NCBI RefSeq assembly: GCF_000237925.1
Contig: NC_031497.1
Location: 3,093,295 to 3,157,294, forward strand
DNA from: Schistosoma mansoni
Taxonomy: Eukaryota > Platyhelminthes > Trematoda > Strigeidida > Schistosomatidae
Direction: 5' to 3'
Length of the DNA: 64,000 bases
Shown one piece after another: positions 46,881-58,437 of the stretch. A program made the translations under genes and the position numbers. Position 1 is the stretch's first letter. The number at the start of each line of letters is the position of its first letter. The notes beneath the pieces are model-generated. The model saw only the letters and a program-made list of their open reading frames with translations. It ran no database searches and was not told the origin of the DNA.

Positions 46881-48179
46881 GTTTGTATTGTTTGAAGATT
46901 GTTTCTGGTCAATTTATTACAAAAAACTTGCTTCTCTCTTGATTCCTTACCTTGTAATGGGTCTACTATCAAAAAGTAAAAAAAAATGTAGCATTATTGT
47001 AATGTGATCAATCTGATATATCTGAATATTGTTACCATACATTAACACTTTTCCCTGAATAAAACGAAAGTATATTCTTATTTGATATATAGTTATAATT
47101 GTGAATATGATTTCATACACATTGCTTTGTAAACTGGTATCAACTTCAGCTATATTGTATGTATTAATGTACATTTGTTTTATACACTTTACTACTGGCA
47201 ATGTTATTACGTAATAATTTAAACTAAAAGCTTACAGATGATTTTAATACTAGAATTTGTGTAGTAGATTGTTGAGATGTTCATTAACATTGTGTATGTA
47301 GTTTTATTAAATGGACTTGTGTTTTGTAATTATATACTTCGTATATTCTATTATTTTCATTATCTTTATGGAGAACATTTTTTTATGGGTTAATGCAATA
47401 CAGTAAAAATATCTACATCCTACGGAATAACTCCAAATGTTTAAGGTACATTAGGAAACGGTTTAAACAAACAGCTGATTATAGCAATCAATATTCCGAT
47501 TTTCTTTTTTCAAACGTAACGTATTTAACAAAATCTTTTTGTAATAAAATTTGTTCCAAATTTCGTTTACTTATAAACTACTAATTATCGTGAATTGTTT
47601 TAGTTCACTGTTTATAAATGGACTATATTCACATGCTTACATATAATTTATATATATATATATATATACGTTTAAAGATGCATATGTAATTCATTGAAAC
47701 TTGTATTTAATTACAAAGCCAAAACAAATTTTCGGTTGCATAGTTGTAACGTGTATACGAATAAATTAATATCTGTGTAGCTGTCCCATATTTCTGTAAT
47801 AGTTAGATGATTGTTGAGATCATTCATGAATGTGTATGAAAACTAAATCATAACGAAATTCAATTAATAATTCATATATATACACTTACATTATGATCGA
47901 TTGGTTTTACTAAAGCTTATTGGATTGTTTTTATTTAGTACCAAGTGTATATGTCCAGTTGAGAAAAGTTCAGAATAAGTTGAAAATTGATCTAAATGTG
48001 ATTGTATAGAATAAACTATATCATCAGTAGATTAGAATACTTTTTTTGAAAAAAAACACGATATTTAAGGATAAGATTTAAGTTTAATGATTCTGTAGAA
48101 AATTTTCAGAAAACCATTTTAGTAAATAACATCAGTCAAAGAATCAAGGTTCATTGAACACATGTTCCATTCTAGTTTG

Positions 48180-48260
48180 AAAATGTTTAGTAGTGAGACT
48201 CTAGACACCAACATGGATTCGAACTCTGAATGTTTAGCTGACATTGAACCCAAAAGTAAG
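48180..48260 (-). repeat. Short tRNA-like repeat fragment
   Basis: The reverse strand carries box B-like AGAGTTCGAATCC and GGTGTCTAGAGTCTCAC. A related string GAGACTCTGACACCAACAT occurs at about 50715-50735. It may be a third minor SINE; support is thin. Confidence 0.3.
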
Positions 48261-50095
48261 TTTCTACACTTCTTAGTTCTAATAGTTAAAAAAACCATCT
48301 TCAAAGCTTTTTTTTGTTTTATTTATACTTACAACTGAGTCAAGCATACGAGCACATCATATCACTTCTTTCATTGGTAACCACCAAAATACGGAATTAC
48401 AAGTCCTAATTACTATTTATCACTAATCATAAAATTTAACAGCACTTTTAGGTTGTGTAAAATTAATTAAACGTATTTTTAAATAACTAGCATTCGTATT
48501 ACTTAAGTCATAGATATTGAAAATGAAACATGATTTCTTTGATTTGTTTTTGCCATATTGGAGAGGATTTGAATAAGGTTGAACTTTCGAAACTACCCAC
48601 CAGGAGATCACTGTTTTTATTTTTTTTTAAATAATGATTAAACTCTTAAATTGTTGTATATTTATATTTCCCCATCTACAAGCTTTGCTTGACCCATAAA
48701 CCATTGTTATGTGTCTTATCAATTCAGATTTACCAATAATTGTTTCCTTACATTTCCTTTTTTGTACTACCTATCCCTGAGTTGTGTATTCATTGTAATT
48801 ACTTGTATCCGTACCCGGTCAGGTATTTGAGGTGTATTATATTGTATGAGTTTTGAGTCATGAATGAAAAGGGTACAATCAAGAATTATTATGCTTGCTA
48901 TCTTTGTCTTCTGACTGGGAAGAGTTAGTAGGCAAATAAACATTGAATTTTTTCCTGTTATGGTTCACTTTCACAAGGTCATTGTTTAAAAGAAGGCCTT
49001 CTCATTATTAGAATAAAGAAAAGACCATTAGTCCTACAGACAACGTGGGGAGAATAAGTTAATAATCGGACTAGATTGGTAACCCCATCACATAGACTCC
49101 AGAAAAACTCATGAATTTCTTTTTTTTGGTACAAGTTAATTTTGTTCTTGGAAGTCTTATTCTCGGTTGATCATACGAAATATACTGTTAACATTAGTTA
49201 CAACTAGCGGTAATTTTTTTTACTGATTTTGTAGCACTTGTCTGAGTATACAATTTTAATGCTTATTTTGTGGTCGTTAACGGACCACAATTCATTACTA
49301 CCTAACATATCTAGTATTGTTAACTTTTCTGGTGCATATTATTCCACTAATAATACAATCGTTCTTGAGAGTTTAGGGAGAATGATGTATCTCTTCATTT
49401 ATTCACTGATCATTATTGATAAAATGAAGTAAATGGTTACTGTTTGATGTTTAAACGTGATCCGAACTTTTGTTCATCATGTTTATTAGAATATGAGATC
49501 ATGTGAGTTTACTTATGTACTAAAATTCGAAAATGTTTAAATAACTTAATTTTTGCTTGTGAGATAGAAATAATTCAGTTTATTTTTAATAGTTCGTTTA
49601 GATTTCATACAAAATCATTTGCTTACATCGAGTTCTTATTTCACTGTTATAAGTATGAATTTTAATATAAGTTTGTGTACTGTTTTCACCATTGTTTCTA
49701 GTCACTTGTATACTAAGATAACAGATAGTCCCATTTTCCTACTTTAAATGTTTGGTAAATTGAGTCAAGTCATTGATTGTTTCCATCAAACTGTCAAATA
49801 GTTTTATAAATGAATAAAACACACTTTTATTGTTTCTATAGTCAGATGAGGTTCATAATGTTGGCTTTAAATAAAGGTACTTACTGGTGTTATGATTTCA
49901 ACAGGTAAAAATGCATAAGACTATAACTGACGAAAAGATAGCATCAAAATAGAATACTATATTAAAAAGGTAATGAATCATTAGGTTATTATGAGCATGA
50001 AGTCATTATATTGTTACCCCTAATATGTAACACTATTTTTATTTCCTGTATTGCAATCGGTTATGTTATATTCATATTGTAGACATAAAAATTTG

Positions 50096-50343
50096 CAAAC
50101 AGAGATGGGTGATGACCAGTAGTGGAATCCCGAACCCGTGTTTCATCCTATTTAACACTCGTCAGCTGAATTTACCTGCATCCTAGAGTTGATGATCACT
50201 CCGTGAGTTGAACCCAGTATCGTTCACTTCAAACTCCACCGCGTTATCCACTTAGGTACTTAGTCCAGATAGCCACTGGCTTGTGAAACGGGGTAAGATT
50301 TAATTCATTTGTAATAGTTGTTTGAAACTTCCCAAAGACGTTT
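50096..50343 (-). mobile_element. SINE-A, minus-strand half of inverted pair
   Basis: The reverse strand reads a preceding-monomer tail (CCTAAACGTCTTTGGGAAG, TTTCAAACAAC), a linker, the head with GTACCTAAGTGGATAACGCG, box B GGTTCAACTC (degraded) and a hammerhead region with CTGACGAG and GATGAAA. Cleavage triplet and stems are altered. Head-to-head with 50344-50594. The left flank ATAAAAATTTG (50085-50095) matches the right flank ATAAACATTTG (50595-50605). Confidence 0.88.
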
Positions 50344-50594
50344 AGGGCGGACAGTGCTAGGTTTGAGCCCTGGAGTTAATATCAACTCTGGTATGAAGAT
50401 ACATCCAGCTAACGAGTGTCAAATAAGATAAAACGCGCATCCTGGATTCCATTGCTAGCCATCATACATCTCTGCTTATAATGCTTATTATTCAAGGTAA
50501 TATCGAGGTACAGGATGCACATATGCCAATAAGAGACTGATCAATTGCAGTTCTAAACCTCAATGGGAAAATTCAAACAACCAATACAAATGAA
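50344..50594 (+). mobile_element. SINE-A, plus-strand half of inverted pair
   Basis: It starts between box A and box B (GCGGACAGTGCTAGG), keeps box B (GGTTTGAGCCC), a hammerhead with CTAACGAG (core G changed) and GATAAAA, and the full tail to AAATTCAAACAACCAATACA. Probably inactive ribozyme. It shares one target duplication with its partner. Confidence 0.88.
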
Positions 50595-52904
50595 ATAAAC
50601 ATTTGTGTCCATATTTCATACTGTACAGCATAGTAAGGCAGAAACAGTATTTACTAATAACATCATCACAGTTACTCATAGCGTATATTTTAAAAAGTTC
50701 TGAATAAAGTGTCTGAGACTCTGACACCAACATACATCACAATACTCTGTGAGATAACGGCTTCATAGCCATGTCAGAATTTCAGTATGACCAATTGTGA
50801 AGAGACCGTTTCAATGGTAAACGCACGTTAATAATGATAGATAGAAGAGTGATGTTTTGACTCAAGAACCAGATAGTGAATATTCAACTTGCTTTGAGTG
50901 GGATAAAAAAGTGTTGTTGTAAGGTACCCTCAGAAATAATGTTTTCAAAGCAGTTGATAGCCCAGATCTGTCATAGTAATTTATTTACATGCAATTTTAT
51001 AAAGGTTTCCCAGAAAAACTTATTTTACTGGAGCTATTTTTTGAGCACTTCAATTAAGTATGGAAAAATCCTCAGGATATACTCTCCTGATCTAATATGT
51101 TAAGATCTTGATTCAATCTCTTTCATAATGATATGTGTAAAGCAGATTGCTTAACACTTGATCAGTCTAATATAATTGAAGATAACTGAAATGTATCACA
51201 AATGGTTTATTTTTTCGAATGGATTTTGAGCCGTTTATCTAACTGTTTTATTCAGCTTTCGTCAACATAAAAGTTATAATAAGATCAGGTTTGCTCTATA
51301 AAAACAACGTTTATCTAGTTCTGTGGTACGTGATCTCAGGTTTACTAGTTTGACGCTAAAATTTCCTATCTGTAATTTATTTAGTCTGTGTAATCATTTG
51401 TGGTGACTCACACATTGCAGTGGTGAGGTATGGGATAGTGACATTTGAATGTTACCTTTTGTTACTGGTAGCTTGAGTAACATTTCCAATGTTTTAAAGG
51501 ATAGTGGTGTAATGAATGAAGACTTGGGCAGAACAAACCAACTTGTTATATTATCAAAAATCATACACTGTCTTTTAAAATATGAAGACAATATAGTGGA
51601 TACACTATTTTTCCATCTTCTTTAAATTGTCTCTTACAAACTCTATCGTTCTTTCATTCCTGTTGCTCTTTCGACTACTTTCTGTTTTCTTTTCCCTTCT
51701 TTTCATTTTCCTCTTTTGTCTGTAAGAATCCTATTTTGAATTCCTAATATATACCACTTGTATCTGTCCACATAAATAGCGCACACCGCATTGGTACCGA
51801 AGGTTAATGCTTTTCTAATATTCACTGAAGATTTGTAGCATAACTATGAAGCTGGTGTCTGGAGTCGGAGTTCCACGAGCGACATCAGCTTCCTCAAGAC
51901 TACATTTATGACTTGATGATGAGTTCCATTTAACATGGAACTTAAATCTAAACTTCTCAAACTGCCTACTATCCATCTAACATCAGATGTTAAATCCTAA
52001 AGGATGCTCAGTAAAGTCACTTATTACAGATGAATTGATAAAGCGTTATTACGTAATAACAGCTAACGCCTTTTTAATCTAATTATTTGTATCAACATGA
52101 TCATGACATTGAGCAACAAGATATCTGAAATAGTCAATCGTATTTTGTCCATCAGACAATTCAGGTAACTGTTATCTGTCTTACTAAATAATCACTGCTA
52201 ATTACAGTAGTTCAAAACTTGATAAAGGGATAAAAGAATTTTACAAAACTAACTATTGAAACAGTGTAAGACAAATTCGAAACTGATCAGTTTCTGTTTC
52301 TAATAATACAGGATCTTGTCCATTTATATGATGCAATTAATTCTCAAAGTAATCGCTTCTTGATGTAAATAATCATTTTCCAAAACTTCTACTTAATGAA
52401 CTTTTATGTTTACAATATCAACTCTAATTCGAATGTTGTTCATCTAAGTCAAGTGAATTTATATGCCTTATTATAGTTTTTGATACGTCTTGTAGATTGA
52501 ACGGTATATTCGGATCCTAAGCTAGTTTCGTAACCCCCAATCTAGAACTATACAGCGACTTGAAGACGAGAGAAAAGGCACAAAATATGTGGGAAGCACT
52601 TTATTCCAAGGTTCTTTTATGTACAGAAAATATAGAGATTTATAGTATTTTAGAAGTCTTTGAGTTGTACTGAAAATTTCAGAATACTACTCAACATAGT
52701 AGCAGTGTAGTTATCAGCCAATCAGAATCTCTACATGTGACTTTTCATTTTCGCTATGCTACTAACATAACTTCTAATCAAACGCTGATTGGATAAAATG
52801 CTCCTTAATGTTTCATGAGCTTGTCATGTCGATTGCGAGAAATTTGCAGGATCATCCCAACAGTTTTACATATAATGGGAAATATTTAATACTAACTTAT
52901 TATT

Positions 52905-52984
52905 AAAATAGTTGAAAGCGTGAGTCAATTGAAGCTAGACCACCAAGGAAAACCTGGAAGCATTGGATGGTCGTTTTGTCCTAT
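52905..52984 (-). mobile_element. SINE-B 3' half, minus strand, at gap
   Basis: The reverse strand reads AGGACAAAACGACCATCCAA, TGCTTCCAGGTTTTCC, GGTCTAGCTTCAATTGACTCA. It breaks within the hammerhead segment and abuts the plus-strand piece at 52985. Confidence 0.85.
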
Positions 52985-53005
52985 TGTGGATGCGCACTGC
53001 TGAGG
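52985..53005 (+). mobile_element. SINE-B piece, plus strand, running into gap
   Basis: It reads TGTGGATGCGCACTGCTGAGG, the start of the hammerhead (stem I CACTG and CTGAGG), then N. Head-to-head with 52905-52984. Confidence 0.8.
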
Positions 53006-53205
53006 NNNNNNNNNNNNNNNNNNNNNNNNNNNNNNNNNNNNNNNNNNNNNNNNNNNNNNNNNNNNNNNNNNNNNNNNNNNNNNNNNNNNNNNNNNNNNNN
53101 NNNNNNNNNNNNNNNNNNNNNNNNNNNNNNNNNNNNNNNNNNNNNNNNNNNNNNNNNNNNNNNNNNNNNNNNNNNNNNNNNNNNNNNNNNNNNNNNNNNN
53201 NNNNN
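53006..53205. other. Assembly gap (200 N) inside SINE-B pair
   Basis: Exactly 200 N, beginning inside a head-to-head SINE-B arrangement. Confidence 1.
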
Positions 53206-53736
53206 CTCAGTTGCGTGGAATGTAATACTTGTATCAACATAAGTAGTTGATAACGTTGGTCAAAAATAGAATTTCTGGCAGCAGAAGGACAAGAAGATGG
53301 AGAAGATAAAAAAGGGAGCAGAGAGCGATTGGTATGCAAATGAAGGAACAGTGTAGTGTGAGACGATTGACCGTTATTTGCAGAATGAACAGTCATGTTT
53401 GACACAATCGACTGATAATTTGCAGTGACGTATTTACTGTATGATCCTCAGATTTTACTAAGAGATTTTGTGATTTCGTGTTCAAATACTATCGATTGTT
53501 CTGCAACAAAAGTTTCTCTCACTACAGTAGTAGTATAGTTAGAAAGTGGAGAACAAACAGAATTTCAGGTGTAAGTTAATAGTTGTGGAATAATGGTTTT
53601 GTAAGAAAAGTTTTTGATTTTCATCTATACAGCGGATTGTTTTTGAACTTCATTCTATATTATTCGGTCTGAACAGGTATATGGTATTACTGGGTCTTAC
53701 AGTCGACAAAAACGAGAATTTAAGATCCAATACATA

Positions 53737-54258
53737 TTTATTTATTTATTTAAACACATAAATATTGATACAAAGGGGCACCAGATACATATGCGCCACA
53801 CAAGTCTCATTTGATTTGTGTGAGGGCTGTGATACTGCCCAGGTGCTCAAACTGAAGCAGGTGGTCTTCTCAGGGGGCCACACCCGGAGCCTTTGACCTG
53901 AAGGTCTAGTCCACAAGGCAGTGGAGCATCGTGAGGAGATGCAGTCCCATGGTAGCCAGTGGCCAACAATATGTTCATACGCCATTTGTTCCTTCGGGAT
54001 CCTGGAACCCATGTGCACCATTGGTTTGGAATCAGGGTTATCCAACTTCCCTAGGTGAACTTTCCGTGTCCACCAACCCGGTTAAAGCGCCGGACATTCG
54101 CTTTTCGTCCTCTCAATTTCGTAAACAACAGTAATGTTGCGAGGAGGCAGTGAGTAGGACTTCTTTGGCAGAGGCTGTATACGCGTGGCCATGTGAGAGC
54201 ATTCTTAGAGGGAGAGCGGGCTCTTTTCACTCTCGGCCGTAACAGGGCATTTGGGGGC
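53737..54258 (-). mobile_element. Dispersed retroposed repeat X, copy 2
   Basis: 522 bp on the minus strand, with a TTTA-unit tail at its left end and the same 5' start as copy 1 (GCCCCCAAATGCCC). The flanks GATCCAATACATA (53724-53736) and GATCTATACATA (54259-54270) form an imperfect target duplication. It lies in the FERM intron. No recognised protein. Confidence 0.78.
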
Positions 54259-55626
54259 GATCTATACATAAACTTGTAGTTTATTAGTGAATTACAAAGA
54301 CATTATGGTTAGTAGCAATTGAAAGATATCGTATGAAATACAGTTCACGTGTTTCGTGTCTATATTAAAATAGTTTGTTTTGAAACTCAAGAATACTGAC
54401 TATGAACCAATAAAGTTTTGGAATACATATTTCTCTAATGTTGCGTCTCTCAACCTTTTCATTATTCTTATTAAAAGTAACACACGGTTTTCAGTAGCTG
54501 AATTTGTAAACGGAATTTCATGATGGCAACTATTTCTGGACTTTCAAATTAATGTCAAGCCAAGTATATTTGCATGTAAACTGTCAAGCCAAATTTGCGT
54601 CTGGCAGCTTATATGAATCAAATTCCCTAGGAAATTGTCTTCTTTACGGACTTGCATCAGCCACAATCTATAACGTCCTCTGTCTCTCAACATGAATGAA
54701 GCATCAACCGAATGCCAAATAAATTCTATCCTGGTCACTTTTTAAATACTTTCCAAATACATATTTATTCTTCTTCTGTGCAATAAATTCATTATATCAA
54801 AAGATTTCTTGACACAGATAAGTTCAAAATAAAATTCAATTAGCCGTCATGGAGTACCTAGACTTGTTTATCGTCAAATCGCTTTCTTTTTCATTTGTAA
54901 ATTGGCTAATACAGCTTAATTAAAGTGATGGCATCTTATGATTTAAAATATATACACCCATATATTACTTTGCTATCAAGTCTATTGCAAGCTGGTGTAC
55001 ATCGTAAGTTATACTGATTTACATATGTACACCGTCAATCTAATAGGTACTTTAACTAAAAGGCCTTGATAACACAACTTTATTGATTAATGAACAGTTC
55101 GTAGTTATGGTGTTTTAAGATCTCATAAATATGAAACCTGATGATACTGAGTTTAAAAGGCTAGCTGAGATTGGTCAATACCATTCTCTTCTATTAATTT
55201 GTATTCATTAAAATTTATTCAAATAATTTCTTAGCAATTTATCATTAAAACTGTCCTTTTTTATGCTAGTCTCTGCTTTGTTCATGAGTAAATCACTTTA
55301 TTTGCTAATATTCCAGATAACACAAAGATATCAAATGTAGGTGCATTTGTTTACTTAAGCGCTGAGACAATTCGTCTATAAATTATATTTTCTCAATCAA
55401 TTGATAAACCGAAATACAAATGATTTCAAACTGTTTTTGTTAGAAATATTGTTTTCCTGTTACGTATTACATATAAATTGTAGATATTGAATATTCTTCG
55501 TGATTTTTAACATAACTGATTAGTTGTGTTCTACTGTTACATTACTTTACCGTAAATTTAATTCACATGGAATTTATTAATTGGAATTCGAACCCCAGTC
55601 TTGTGATATAAAACAACCTTATTCCC

Positions 55627-55839
55627 TTACTTACTTACGTCTGTTACTCCCAATGGAGCATAGGCCGCCCACCAGCATTCTCCAACCCACTCTGTCCTGG
55701 GCCTTCCTTTCTAGTTCTATCCAACTTTTGTTCATTGTTCTCATGTCTGTCTCTGTTTCTCGGCGTAGTGTGTCCTTTGGTCTTCCTCTTCTCCTTTGAC
55801 CGGCGACCATACCACGTTGAAAGCACCGGTCCTCGTCCG
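55627..55839 (-). mobile_element. RTE-type (SR3/Perere-like) LINE 3' end
   Basis: 213 bp on the minus strand, with a GTAAGTAAGTAAG tail at its left end. It is flanked by a perfect 12-bp duplication AACCTTATTCCC at 55615-55626 and 55840-55851. The body (ATGGAGCATAGGCCGCCCAC, CTTCCTCTTCTCC) is related to 62845-63090. Strongly 5'-truncated LINE with young-looking ends; family named from memory. Confidence 0.82.
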
Positions 55840-56261
55840 AACCTTATTCCCAACAGAAAGTAATTACACTCACATTTGACTTTAATATATTGAAGTTTCA
55901 TTTCGTTATCTGAGTTGTATCTGCATAAATATACTTTTAACCTAATAAATTTATATTTCTATGCAAAATGTAAAAACTACTTTCATCAAATAAGATTACT
56001 GATCAACAACTTTCTCTTACTTCTAAGCTTTCAAGTAATACAATCCAAATACACGTTTCTGTATAGCCGAATTCATAATCATTACTTCGAATAATTCAAA
56101 CTGTGAATTTAAAAGTTGGTTCATGTGTTACGACAGTTAGTTATCCTTAAAATGTTTGTATTGTCTCATTTACGACTTCATAGTGTTTCTGTCCAGAAAA
56201 GCCTACAAAAAATATCTACTTTAAAATTAAATAACTCTACCATTTTTTACTAAGTCACAAA

Positions 56262-56399
56262 TAGTATGAAGAATTTCTGGAGATTGTACTATTTTTACAA
56301 TTGGAATCATGAACTGATTTTAGCTAAACTACCACTTAAAACCTGGAAGAATTAAACGGGCGTTTCATCCTAGTATGGGACTCCTCAGTAGTGCACATA
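56262..56399 (-). mobile_element. SINE-B 3' half, minus strand
   Basis: The reverse strand reads GTGCACTACTGAGGAGTCCC, ATACTAGGATGAAACGCCCG, TTTAATTCTTCCAGG and the tail. A near-complete hammerhead (CTGAGGAG is preserved after CTA) has TTT at the cleavage position. It joins head-to-head to a plus-strand tail at 56400. Confidence 0.8.
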
Positions 56400-56450
56400 A
56401 TGACTCAAACTGTAAAAATACTACAATCTCCACAAATTCTCTATACTAAT
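56400..56450 (+). mobile_element. SINE-B tail, plus strand
   Basis: It reads ATGACTCAAACTGTAAAAAT, ACTACAATCTCCACAAATTC, the family 3' end, right after the minus-strand half. Confidence 0.8.
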
Positions 56451-56619
56451 GACAATCATTTGCACACTAGTGACTAGCTTCAGAATGTAACTCCTGGAGT
56501 TATATTTGGTAAGTCGTGACCAATATAGTTCAATCAATATCATGTGTAAGACAGTTATGCACCGCAGGCAATGAATGCAGGGTTGCTAAAGATTATTGGT
56601 TGGTTGATTACAAATAGGC

Positions 56620-56830
56620 GTTAACATCTTTAGATACCGGCTCAATGATCTCGAGGTCAAGCGCTCTCACGTGAGACCAAGGGTTCTTTGTTCGTTTCTC
56701 GCATTCAGGTTCATAATGCGCACTCCTAAGAAATTCTATACTAGGAAGAAATGGCTGTCCAGGGCATCCAGGTTCTCAGTGATTGTCTAGCCAAGATTAG
56801 TCCGTTACACCAACTGAGTAAATCATGATC
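56620..56830 (+). mobile_element. SINE-B, full-length but degenerate
   Basis: It begins ATACCGGCTCAATGATCTCGAGG, then GTTCGTTTCTCGC (box B degraded), GCGCACTCCTAAGAAATTC, GGAAGAAATGGCTGTCCAGG (ribozyme region with GTC kept but core lost) and the tail GATTGTCTAGCCAAG. Old copy. Confidence 0.75.
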
Positions 56831-58004
56831 CTGGAAAAGAGCATTTTTCTGTTGAAGAATAATCTGATTCATTTCAAAGAAAACATAAATGACAACTAAC
56901 TACTATCAAATTACTTTAAAATAAAATTTAAAATTACCCAAATATTTCTTACTATATAAATGGTTGGTTTAATAATTATCAGTTTGTAAACAGATTGATT
57001 TGTCGCTTTAATGAGACAAATATATATTTTACTCATTTCATTTTCTTTTTTTACAAAGAATTGATTAAACTCATTATCGGTGTGTTCTGTTCAACTCTAT
57101 TTTTTCTTATATTATGTCATTATGTAAGCTTAACAAAACATTGTGATTCACATTTTTATACATTATCCATTTGTATATGATATACATGTAATCATCACAC
57201 GCTAATTGTATTTTAAACAGTATGAGATTAAATAAACAGAATTATGATTACTTTCACATCAATACTTACTAAAAACAAATGTTGAATTGTGCCGATTTCC
57301 ATTGAGGTTACCATTTTGTACGCGTTTTTTAATCTATTATTACTAATAATAATTAGTGTAATAATGTACATCATAATGATAACTGTGAATTTGAAATAAT
57401 ATAACGAAGTAGAACTAATCCCATTAAGTCTAGGCCTTCAATAAAACAATCAAGAACTAGAGTTCGATGTATGCAGTTTGATATTGTATTGTATTATTAT
57501 GATAGTTTTAAACACAATAACAATATTCATTTAGATTGTTCTACTTGATTACTATATAAGTGAAAGGTTATTTTTTCATCACAAATAGATAACACCTAGA
57601 ATTCCTTGAAACCATAGAACGCTCTTGATTCGATACAAAATCGAAGTGTAGTGATTCACTTTCAACTAGTCAAATCACTCTCATCTTGTCCTATGAATCT
57701 TGTCAATGTTCGATTTCGGTCCTCTGTATCACTAATAATCCTCTGGATAGGTTTCTAACTAGAGATTCTACTAAACAGCATACAACTGTACGTACGTATA
57801 TTCACAATATCGATCATATTAGCAAGCAAATCTATCTGTCATAAACACAATGCAATTTAAACATTTTTAATAAGTTTTTTCAATAAAAATGAGGTGGAAT
57901 TTCATATTTCATGTCTGTTTTATTGTATTTCACTCAGTTTAGAATAGGAAGCTTATAAATACATTTGTATAGTTGGACCTGTCAATCATTGAAATATAAT
58001 AATA

Positions 58005-58437
58005 TTATCATTATTGTTATTATTATTATTATTATTTCAACATTGATACAAAGAGGGACCAAAATATATATGCGTTTATAGAGTAGTTATCATTTAATTT
58101 CTGTGTGGGACTGTTCGGGTGCCCAGACCGAGACAAATGATTTTCTTAGAAAACTACTGCCCAAATCTTTGACTTAAGGATCAAATCCACTAGTCAGGGA
58201 AACAACGTAAGAAGATAAGATCCTATGGTAGCGAGTGACCAAGAACAGGTTATTACGCCATTTGTTCCTTCAGAATCCTGGAACCCACGTTCACCATTGG
58301 TTTGGAATCAGGGTTTTCAAACTTCCATAGGTGGATTATCTGTACCCACCAACTTGCTATAAACTCTGGACATTCACTTCTCGTCCTCTAATTTTTGTAA
58401 ACAACATCCCTGTCTTGAGAAGGAAGTATTGAATAAA
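58005..58437 (-). mobile_element. Dispersed retroposed repeat X, copy 3 (diverged)
   Basis: Minus-strand copy with an (ATT)n-type tail at 58018-58038, more diverged from copies 1 and 2. It shares TTGGTTTGGAATCAGGGTTT and CACCAAC, and stops before the shared 5' start, so it is 5'-truncated. Confidence 0.75.

Noticed and set aside
52935-53405. 156-residue minus frame across a gap
   Set aside because: Mostly N; the ends are SINE-B and intron DNA.
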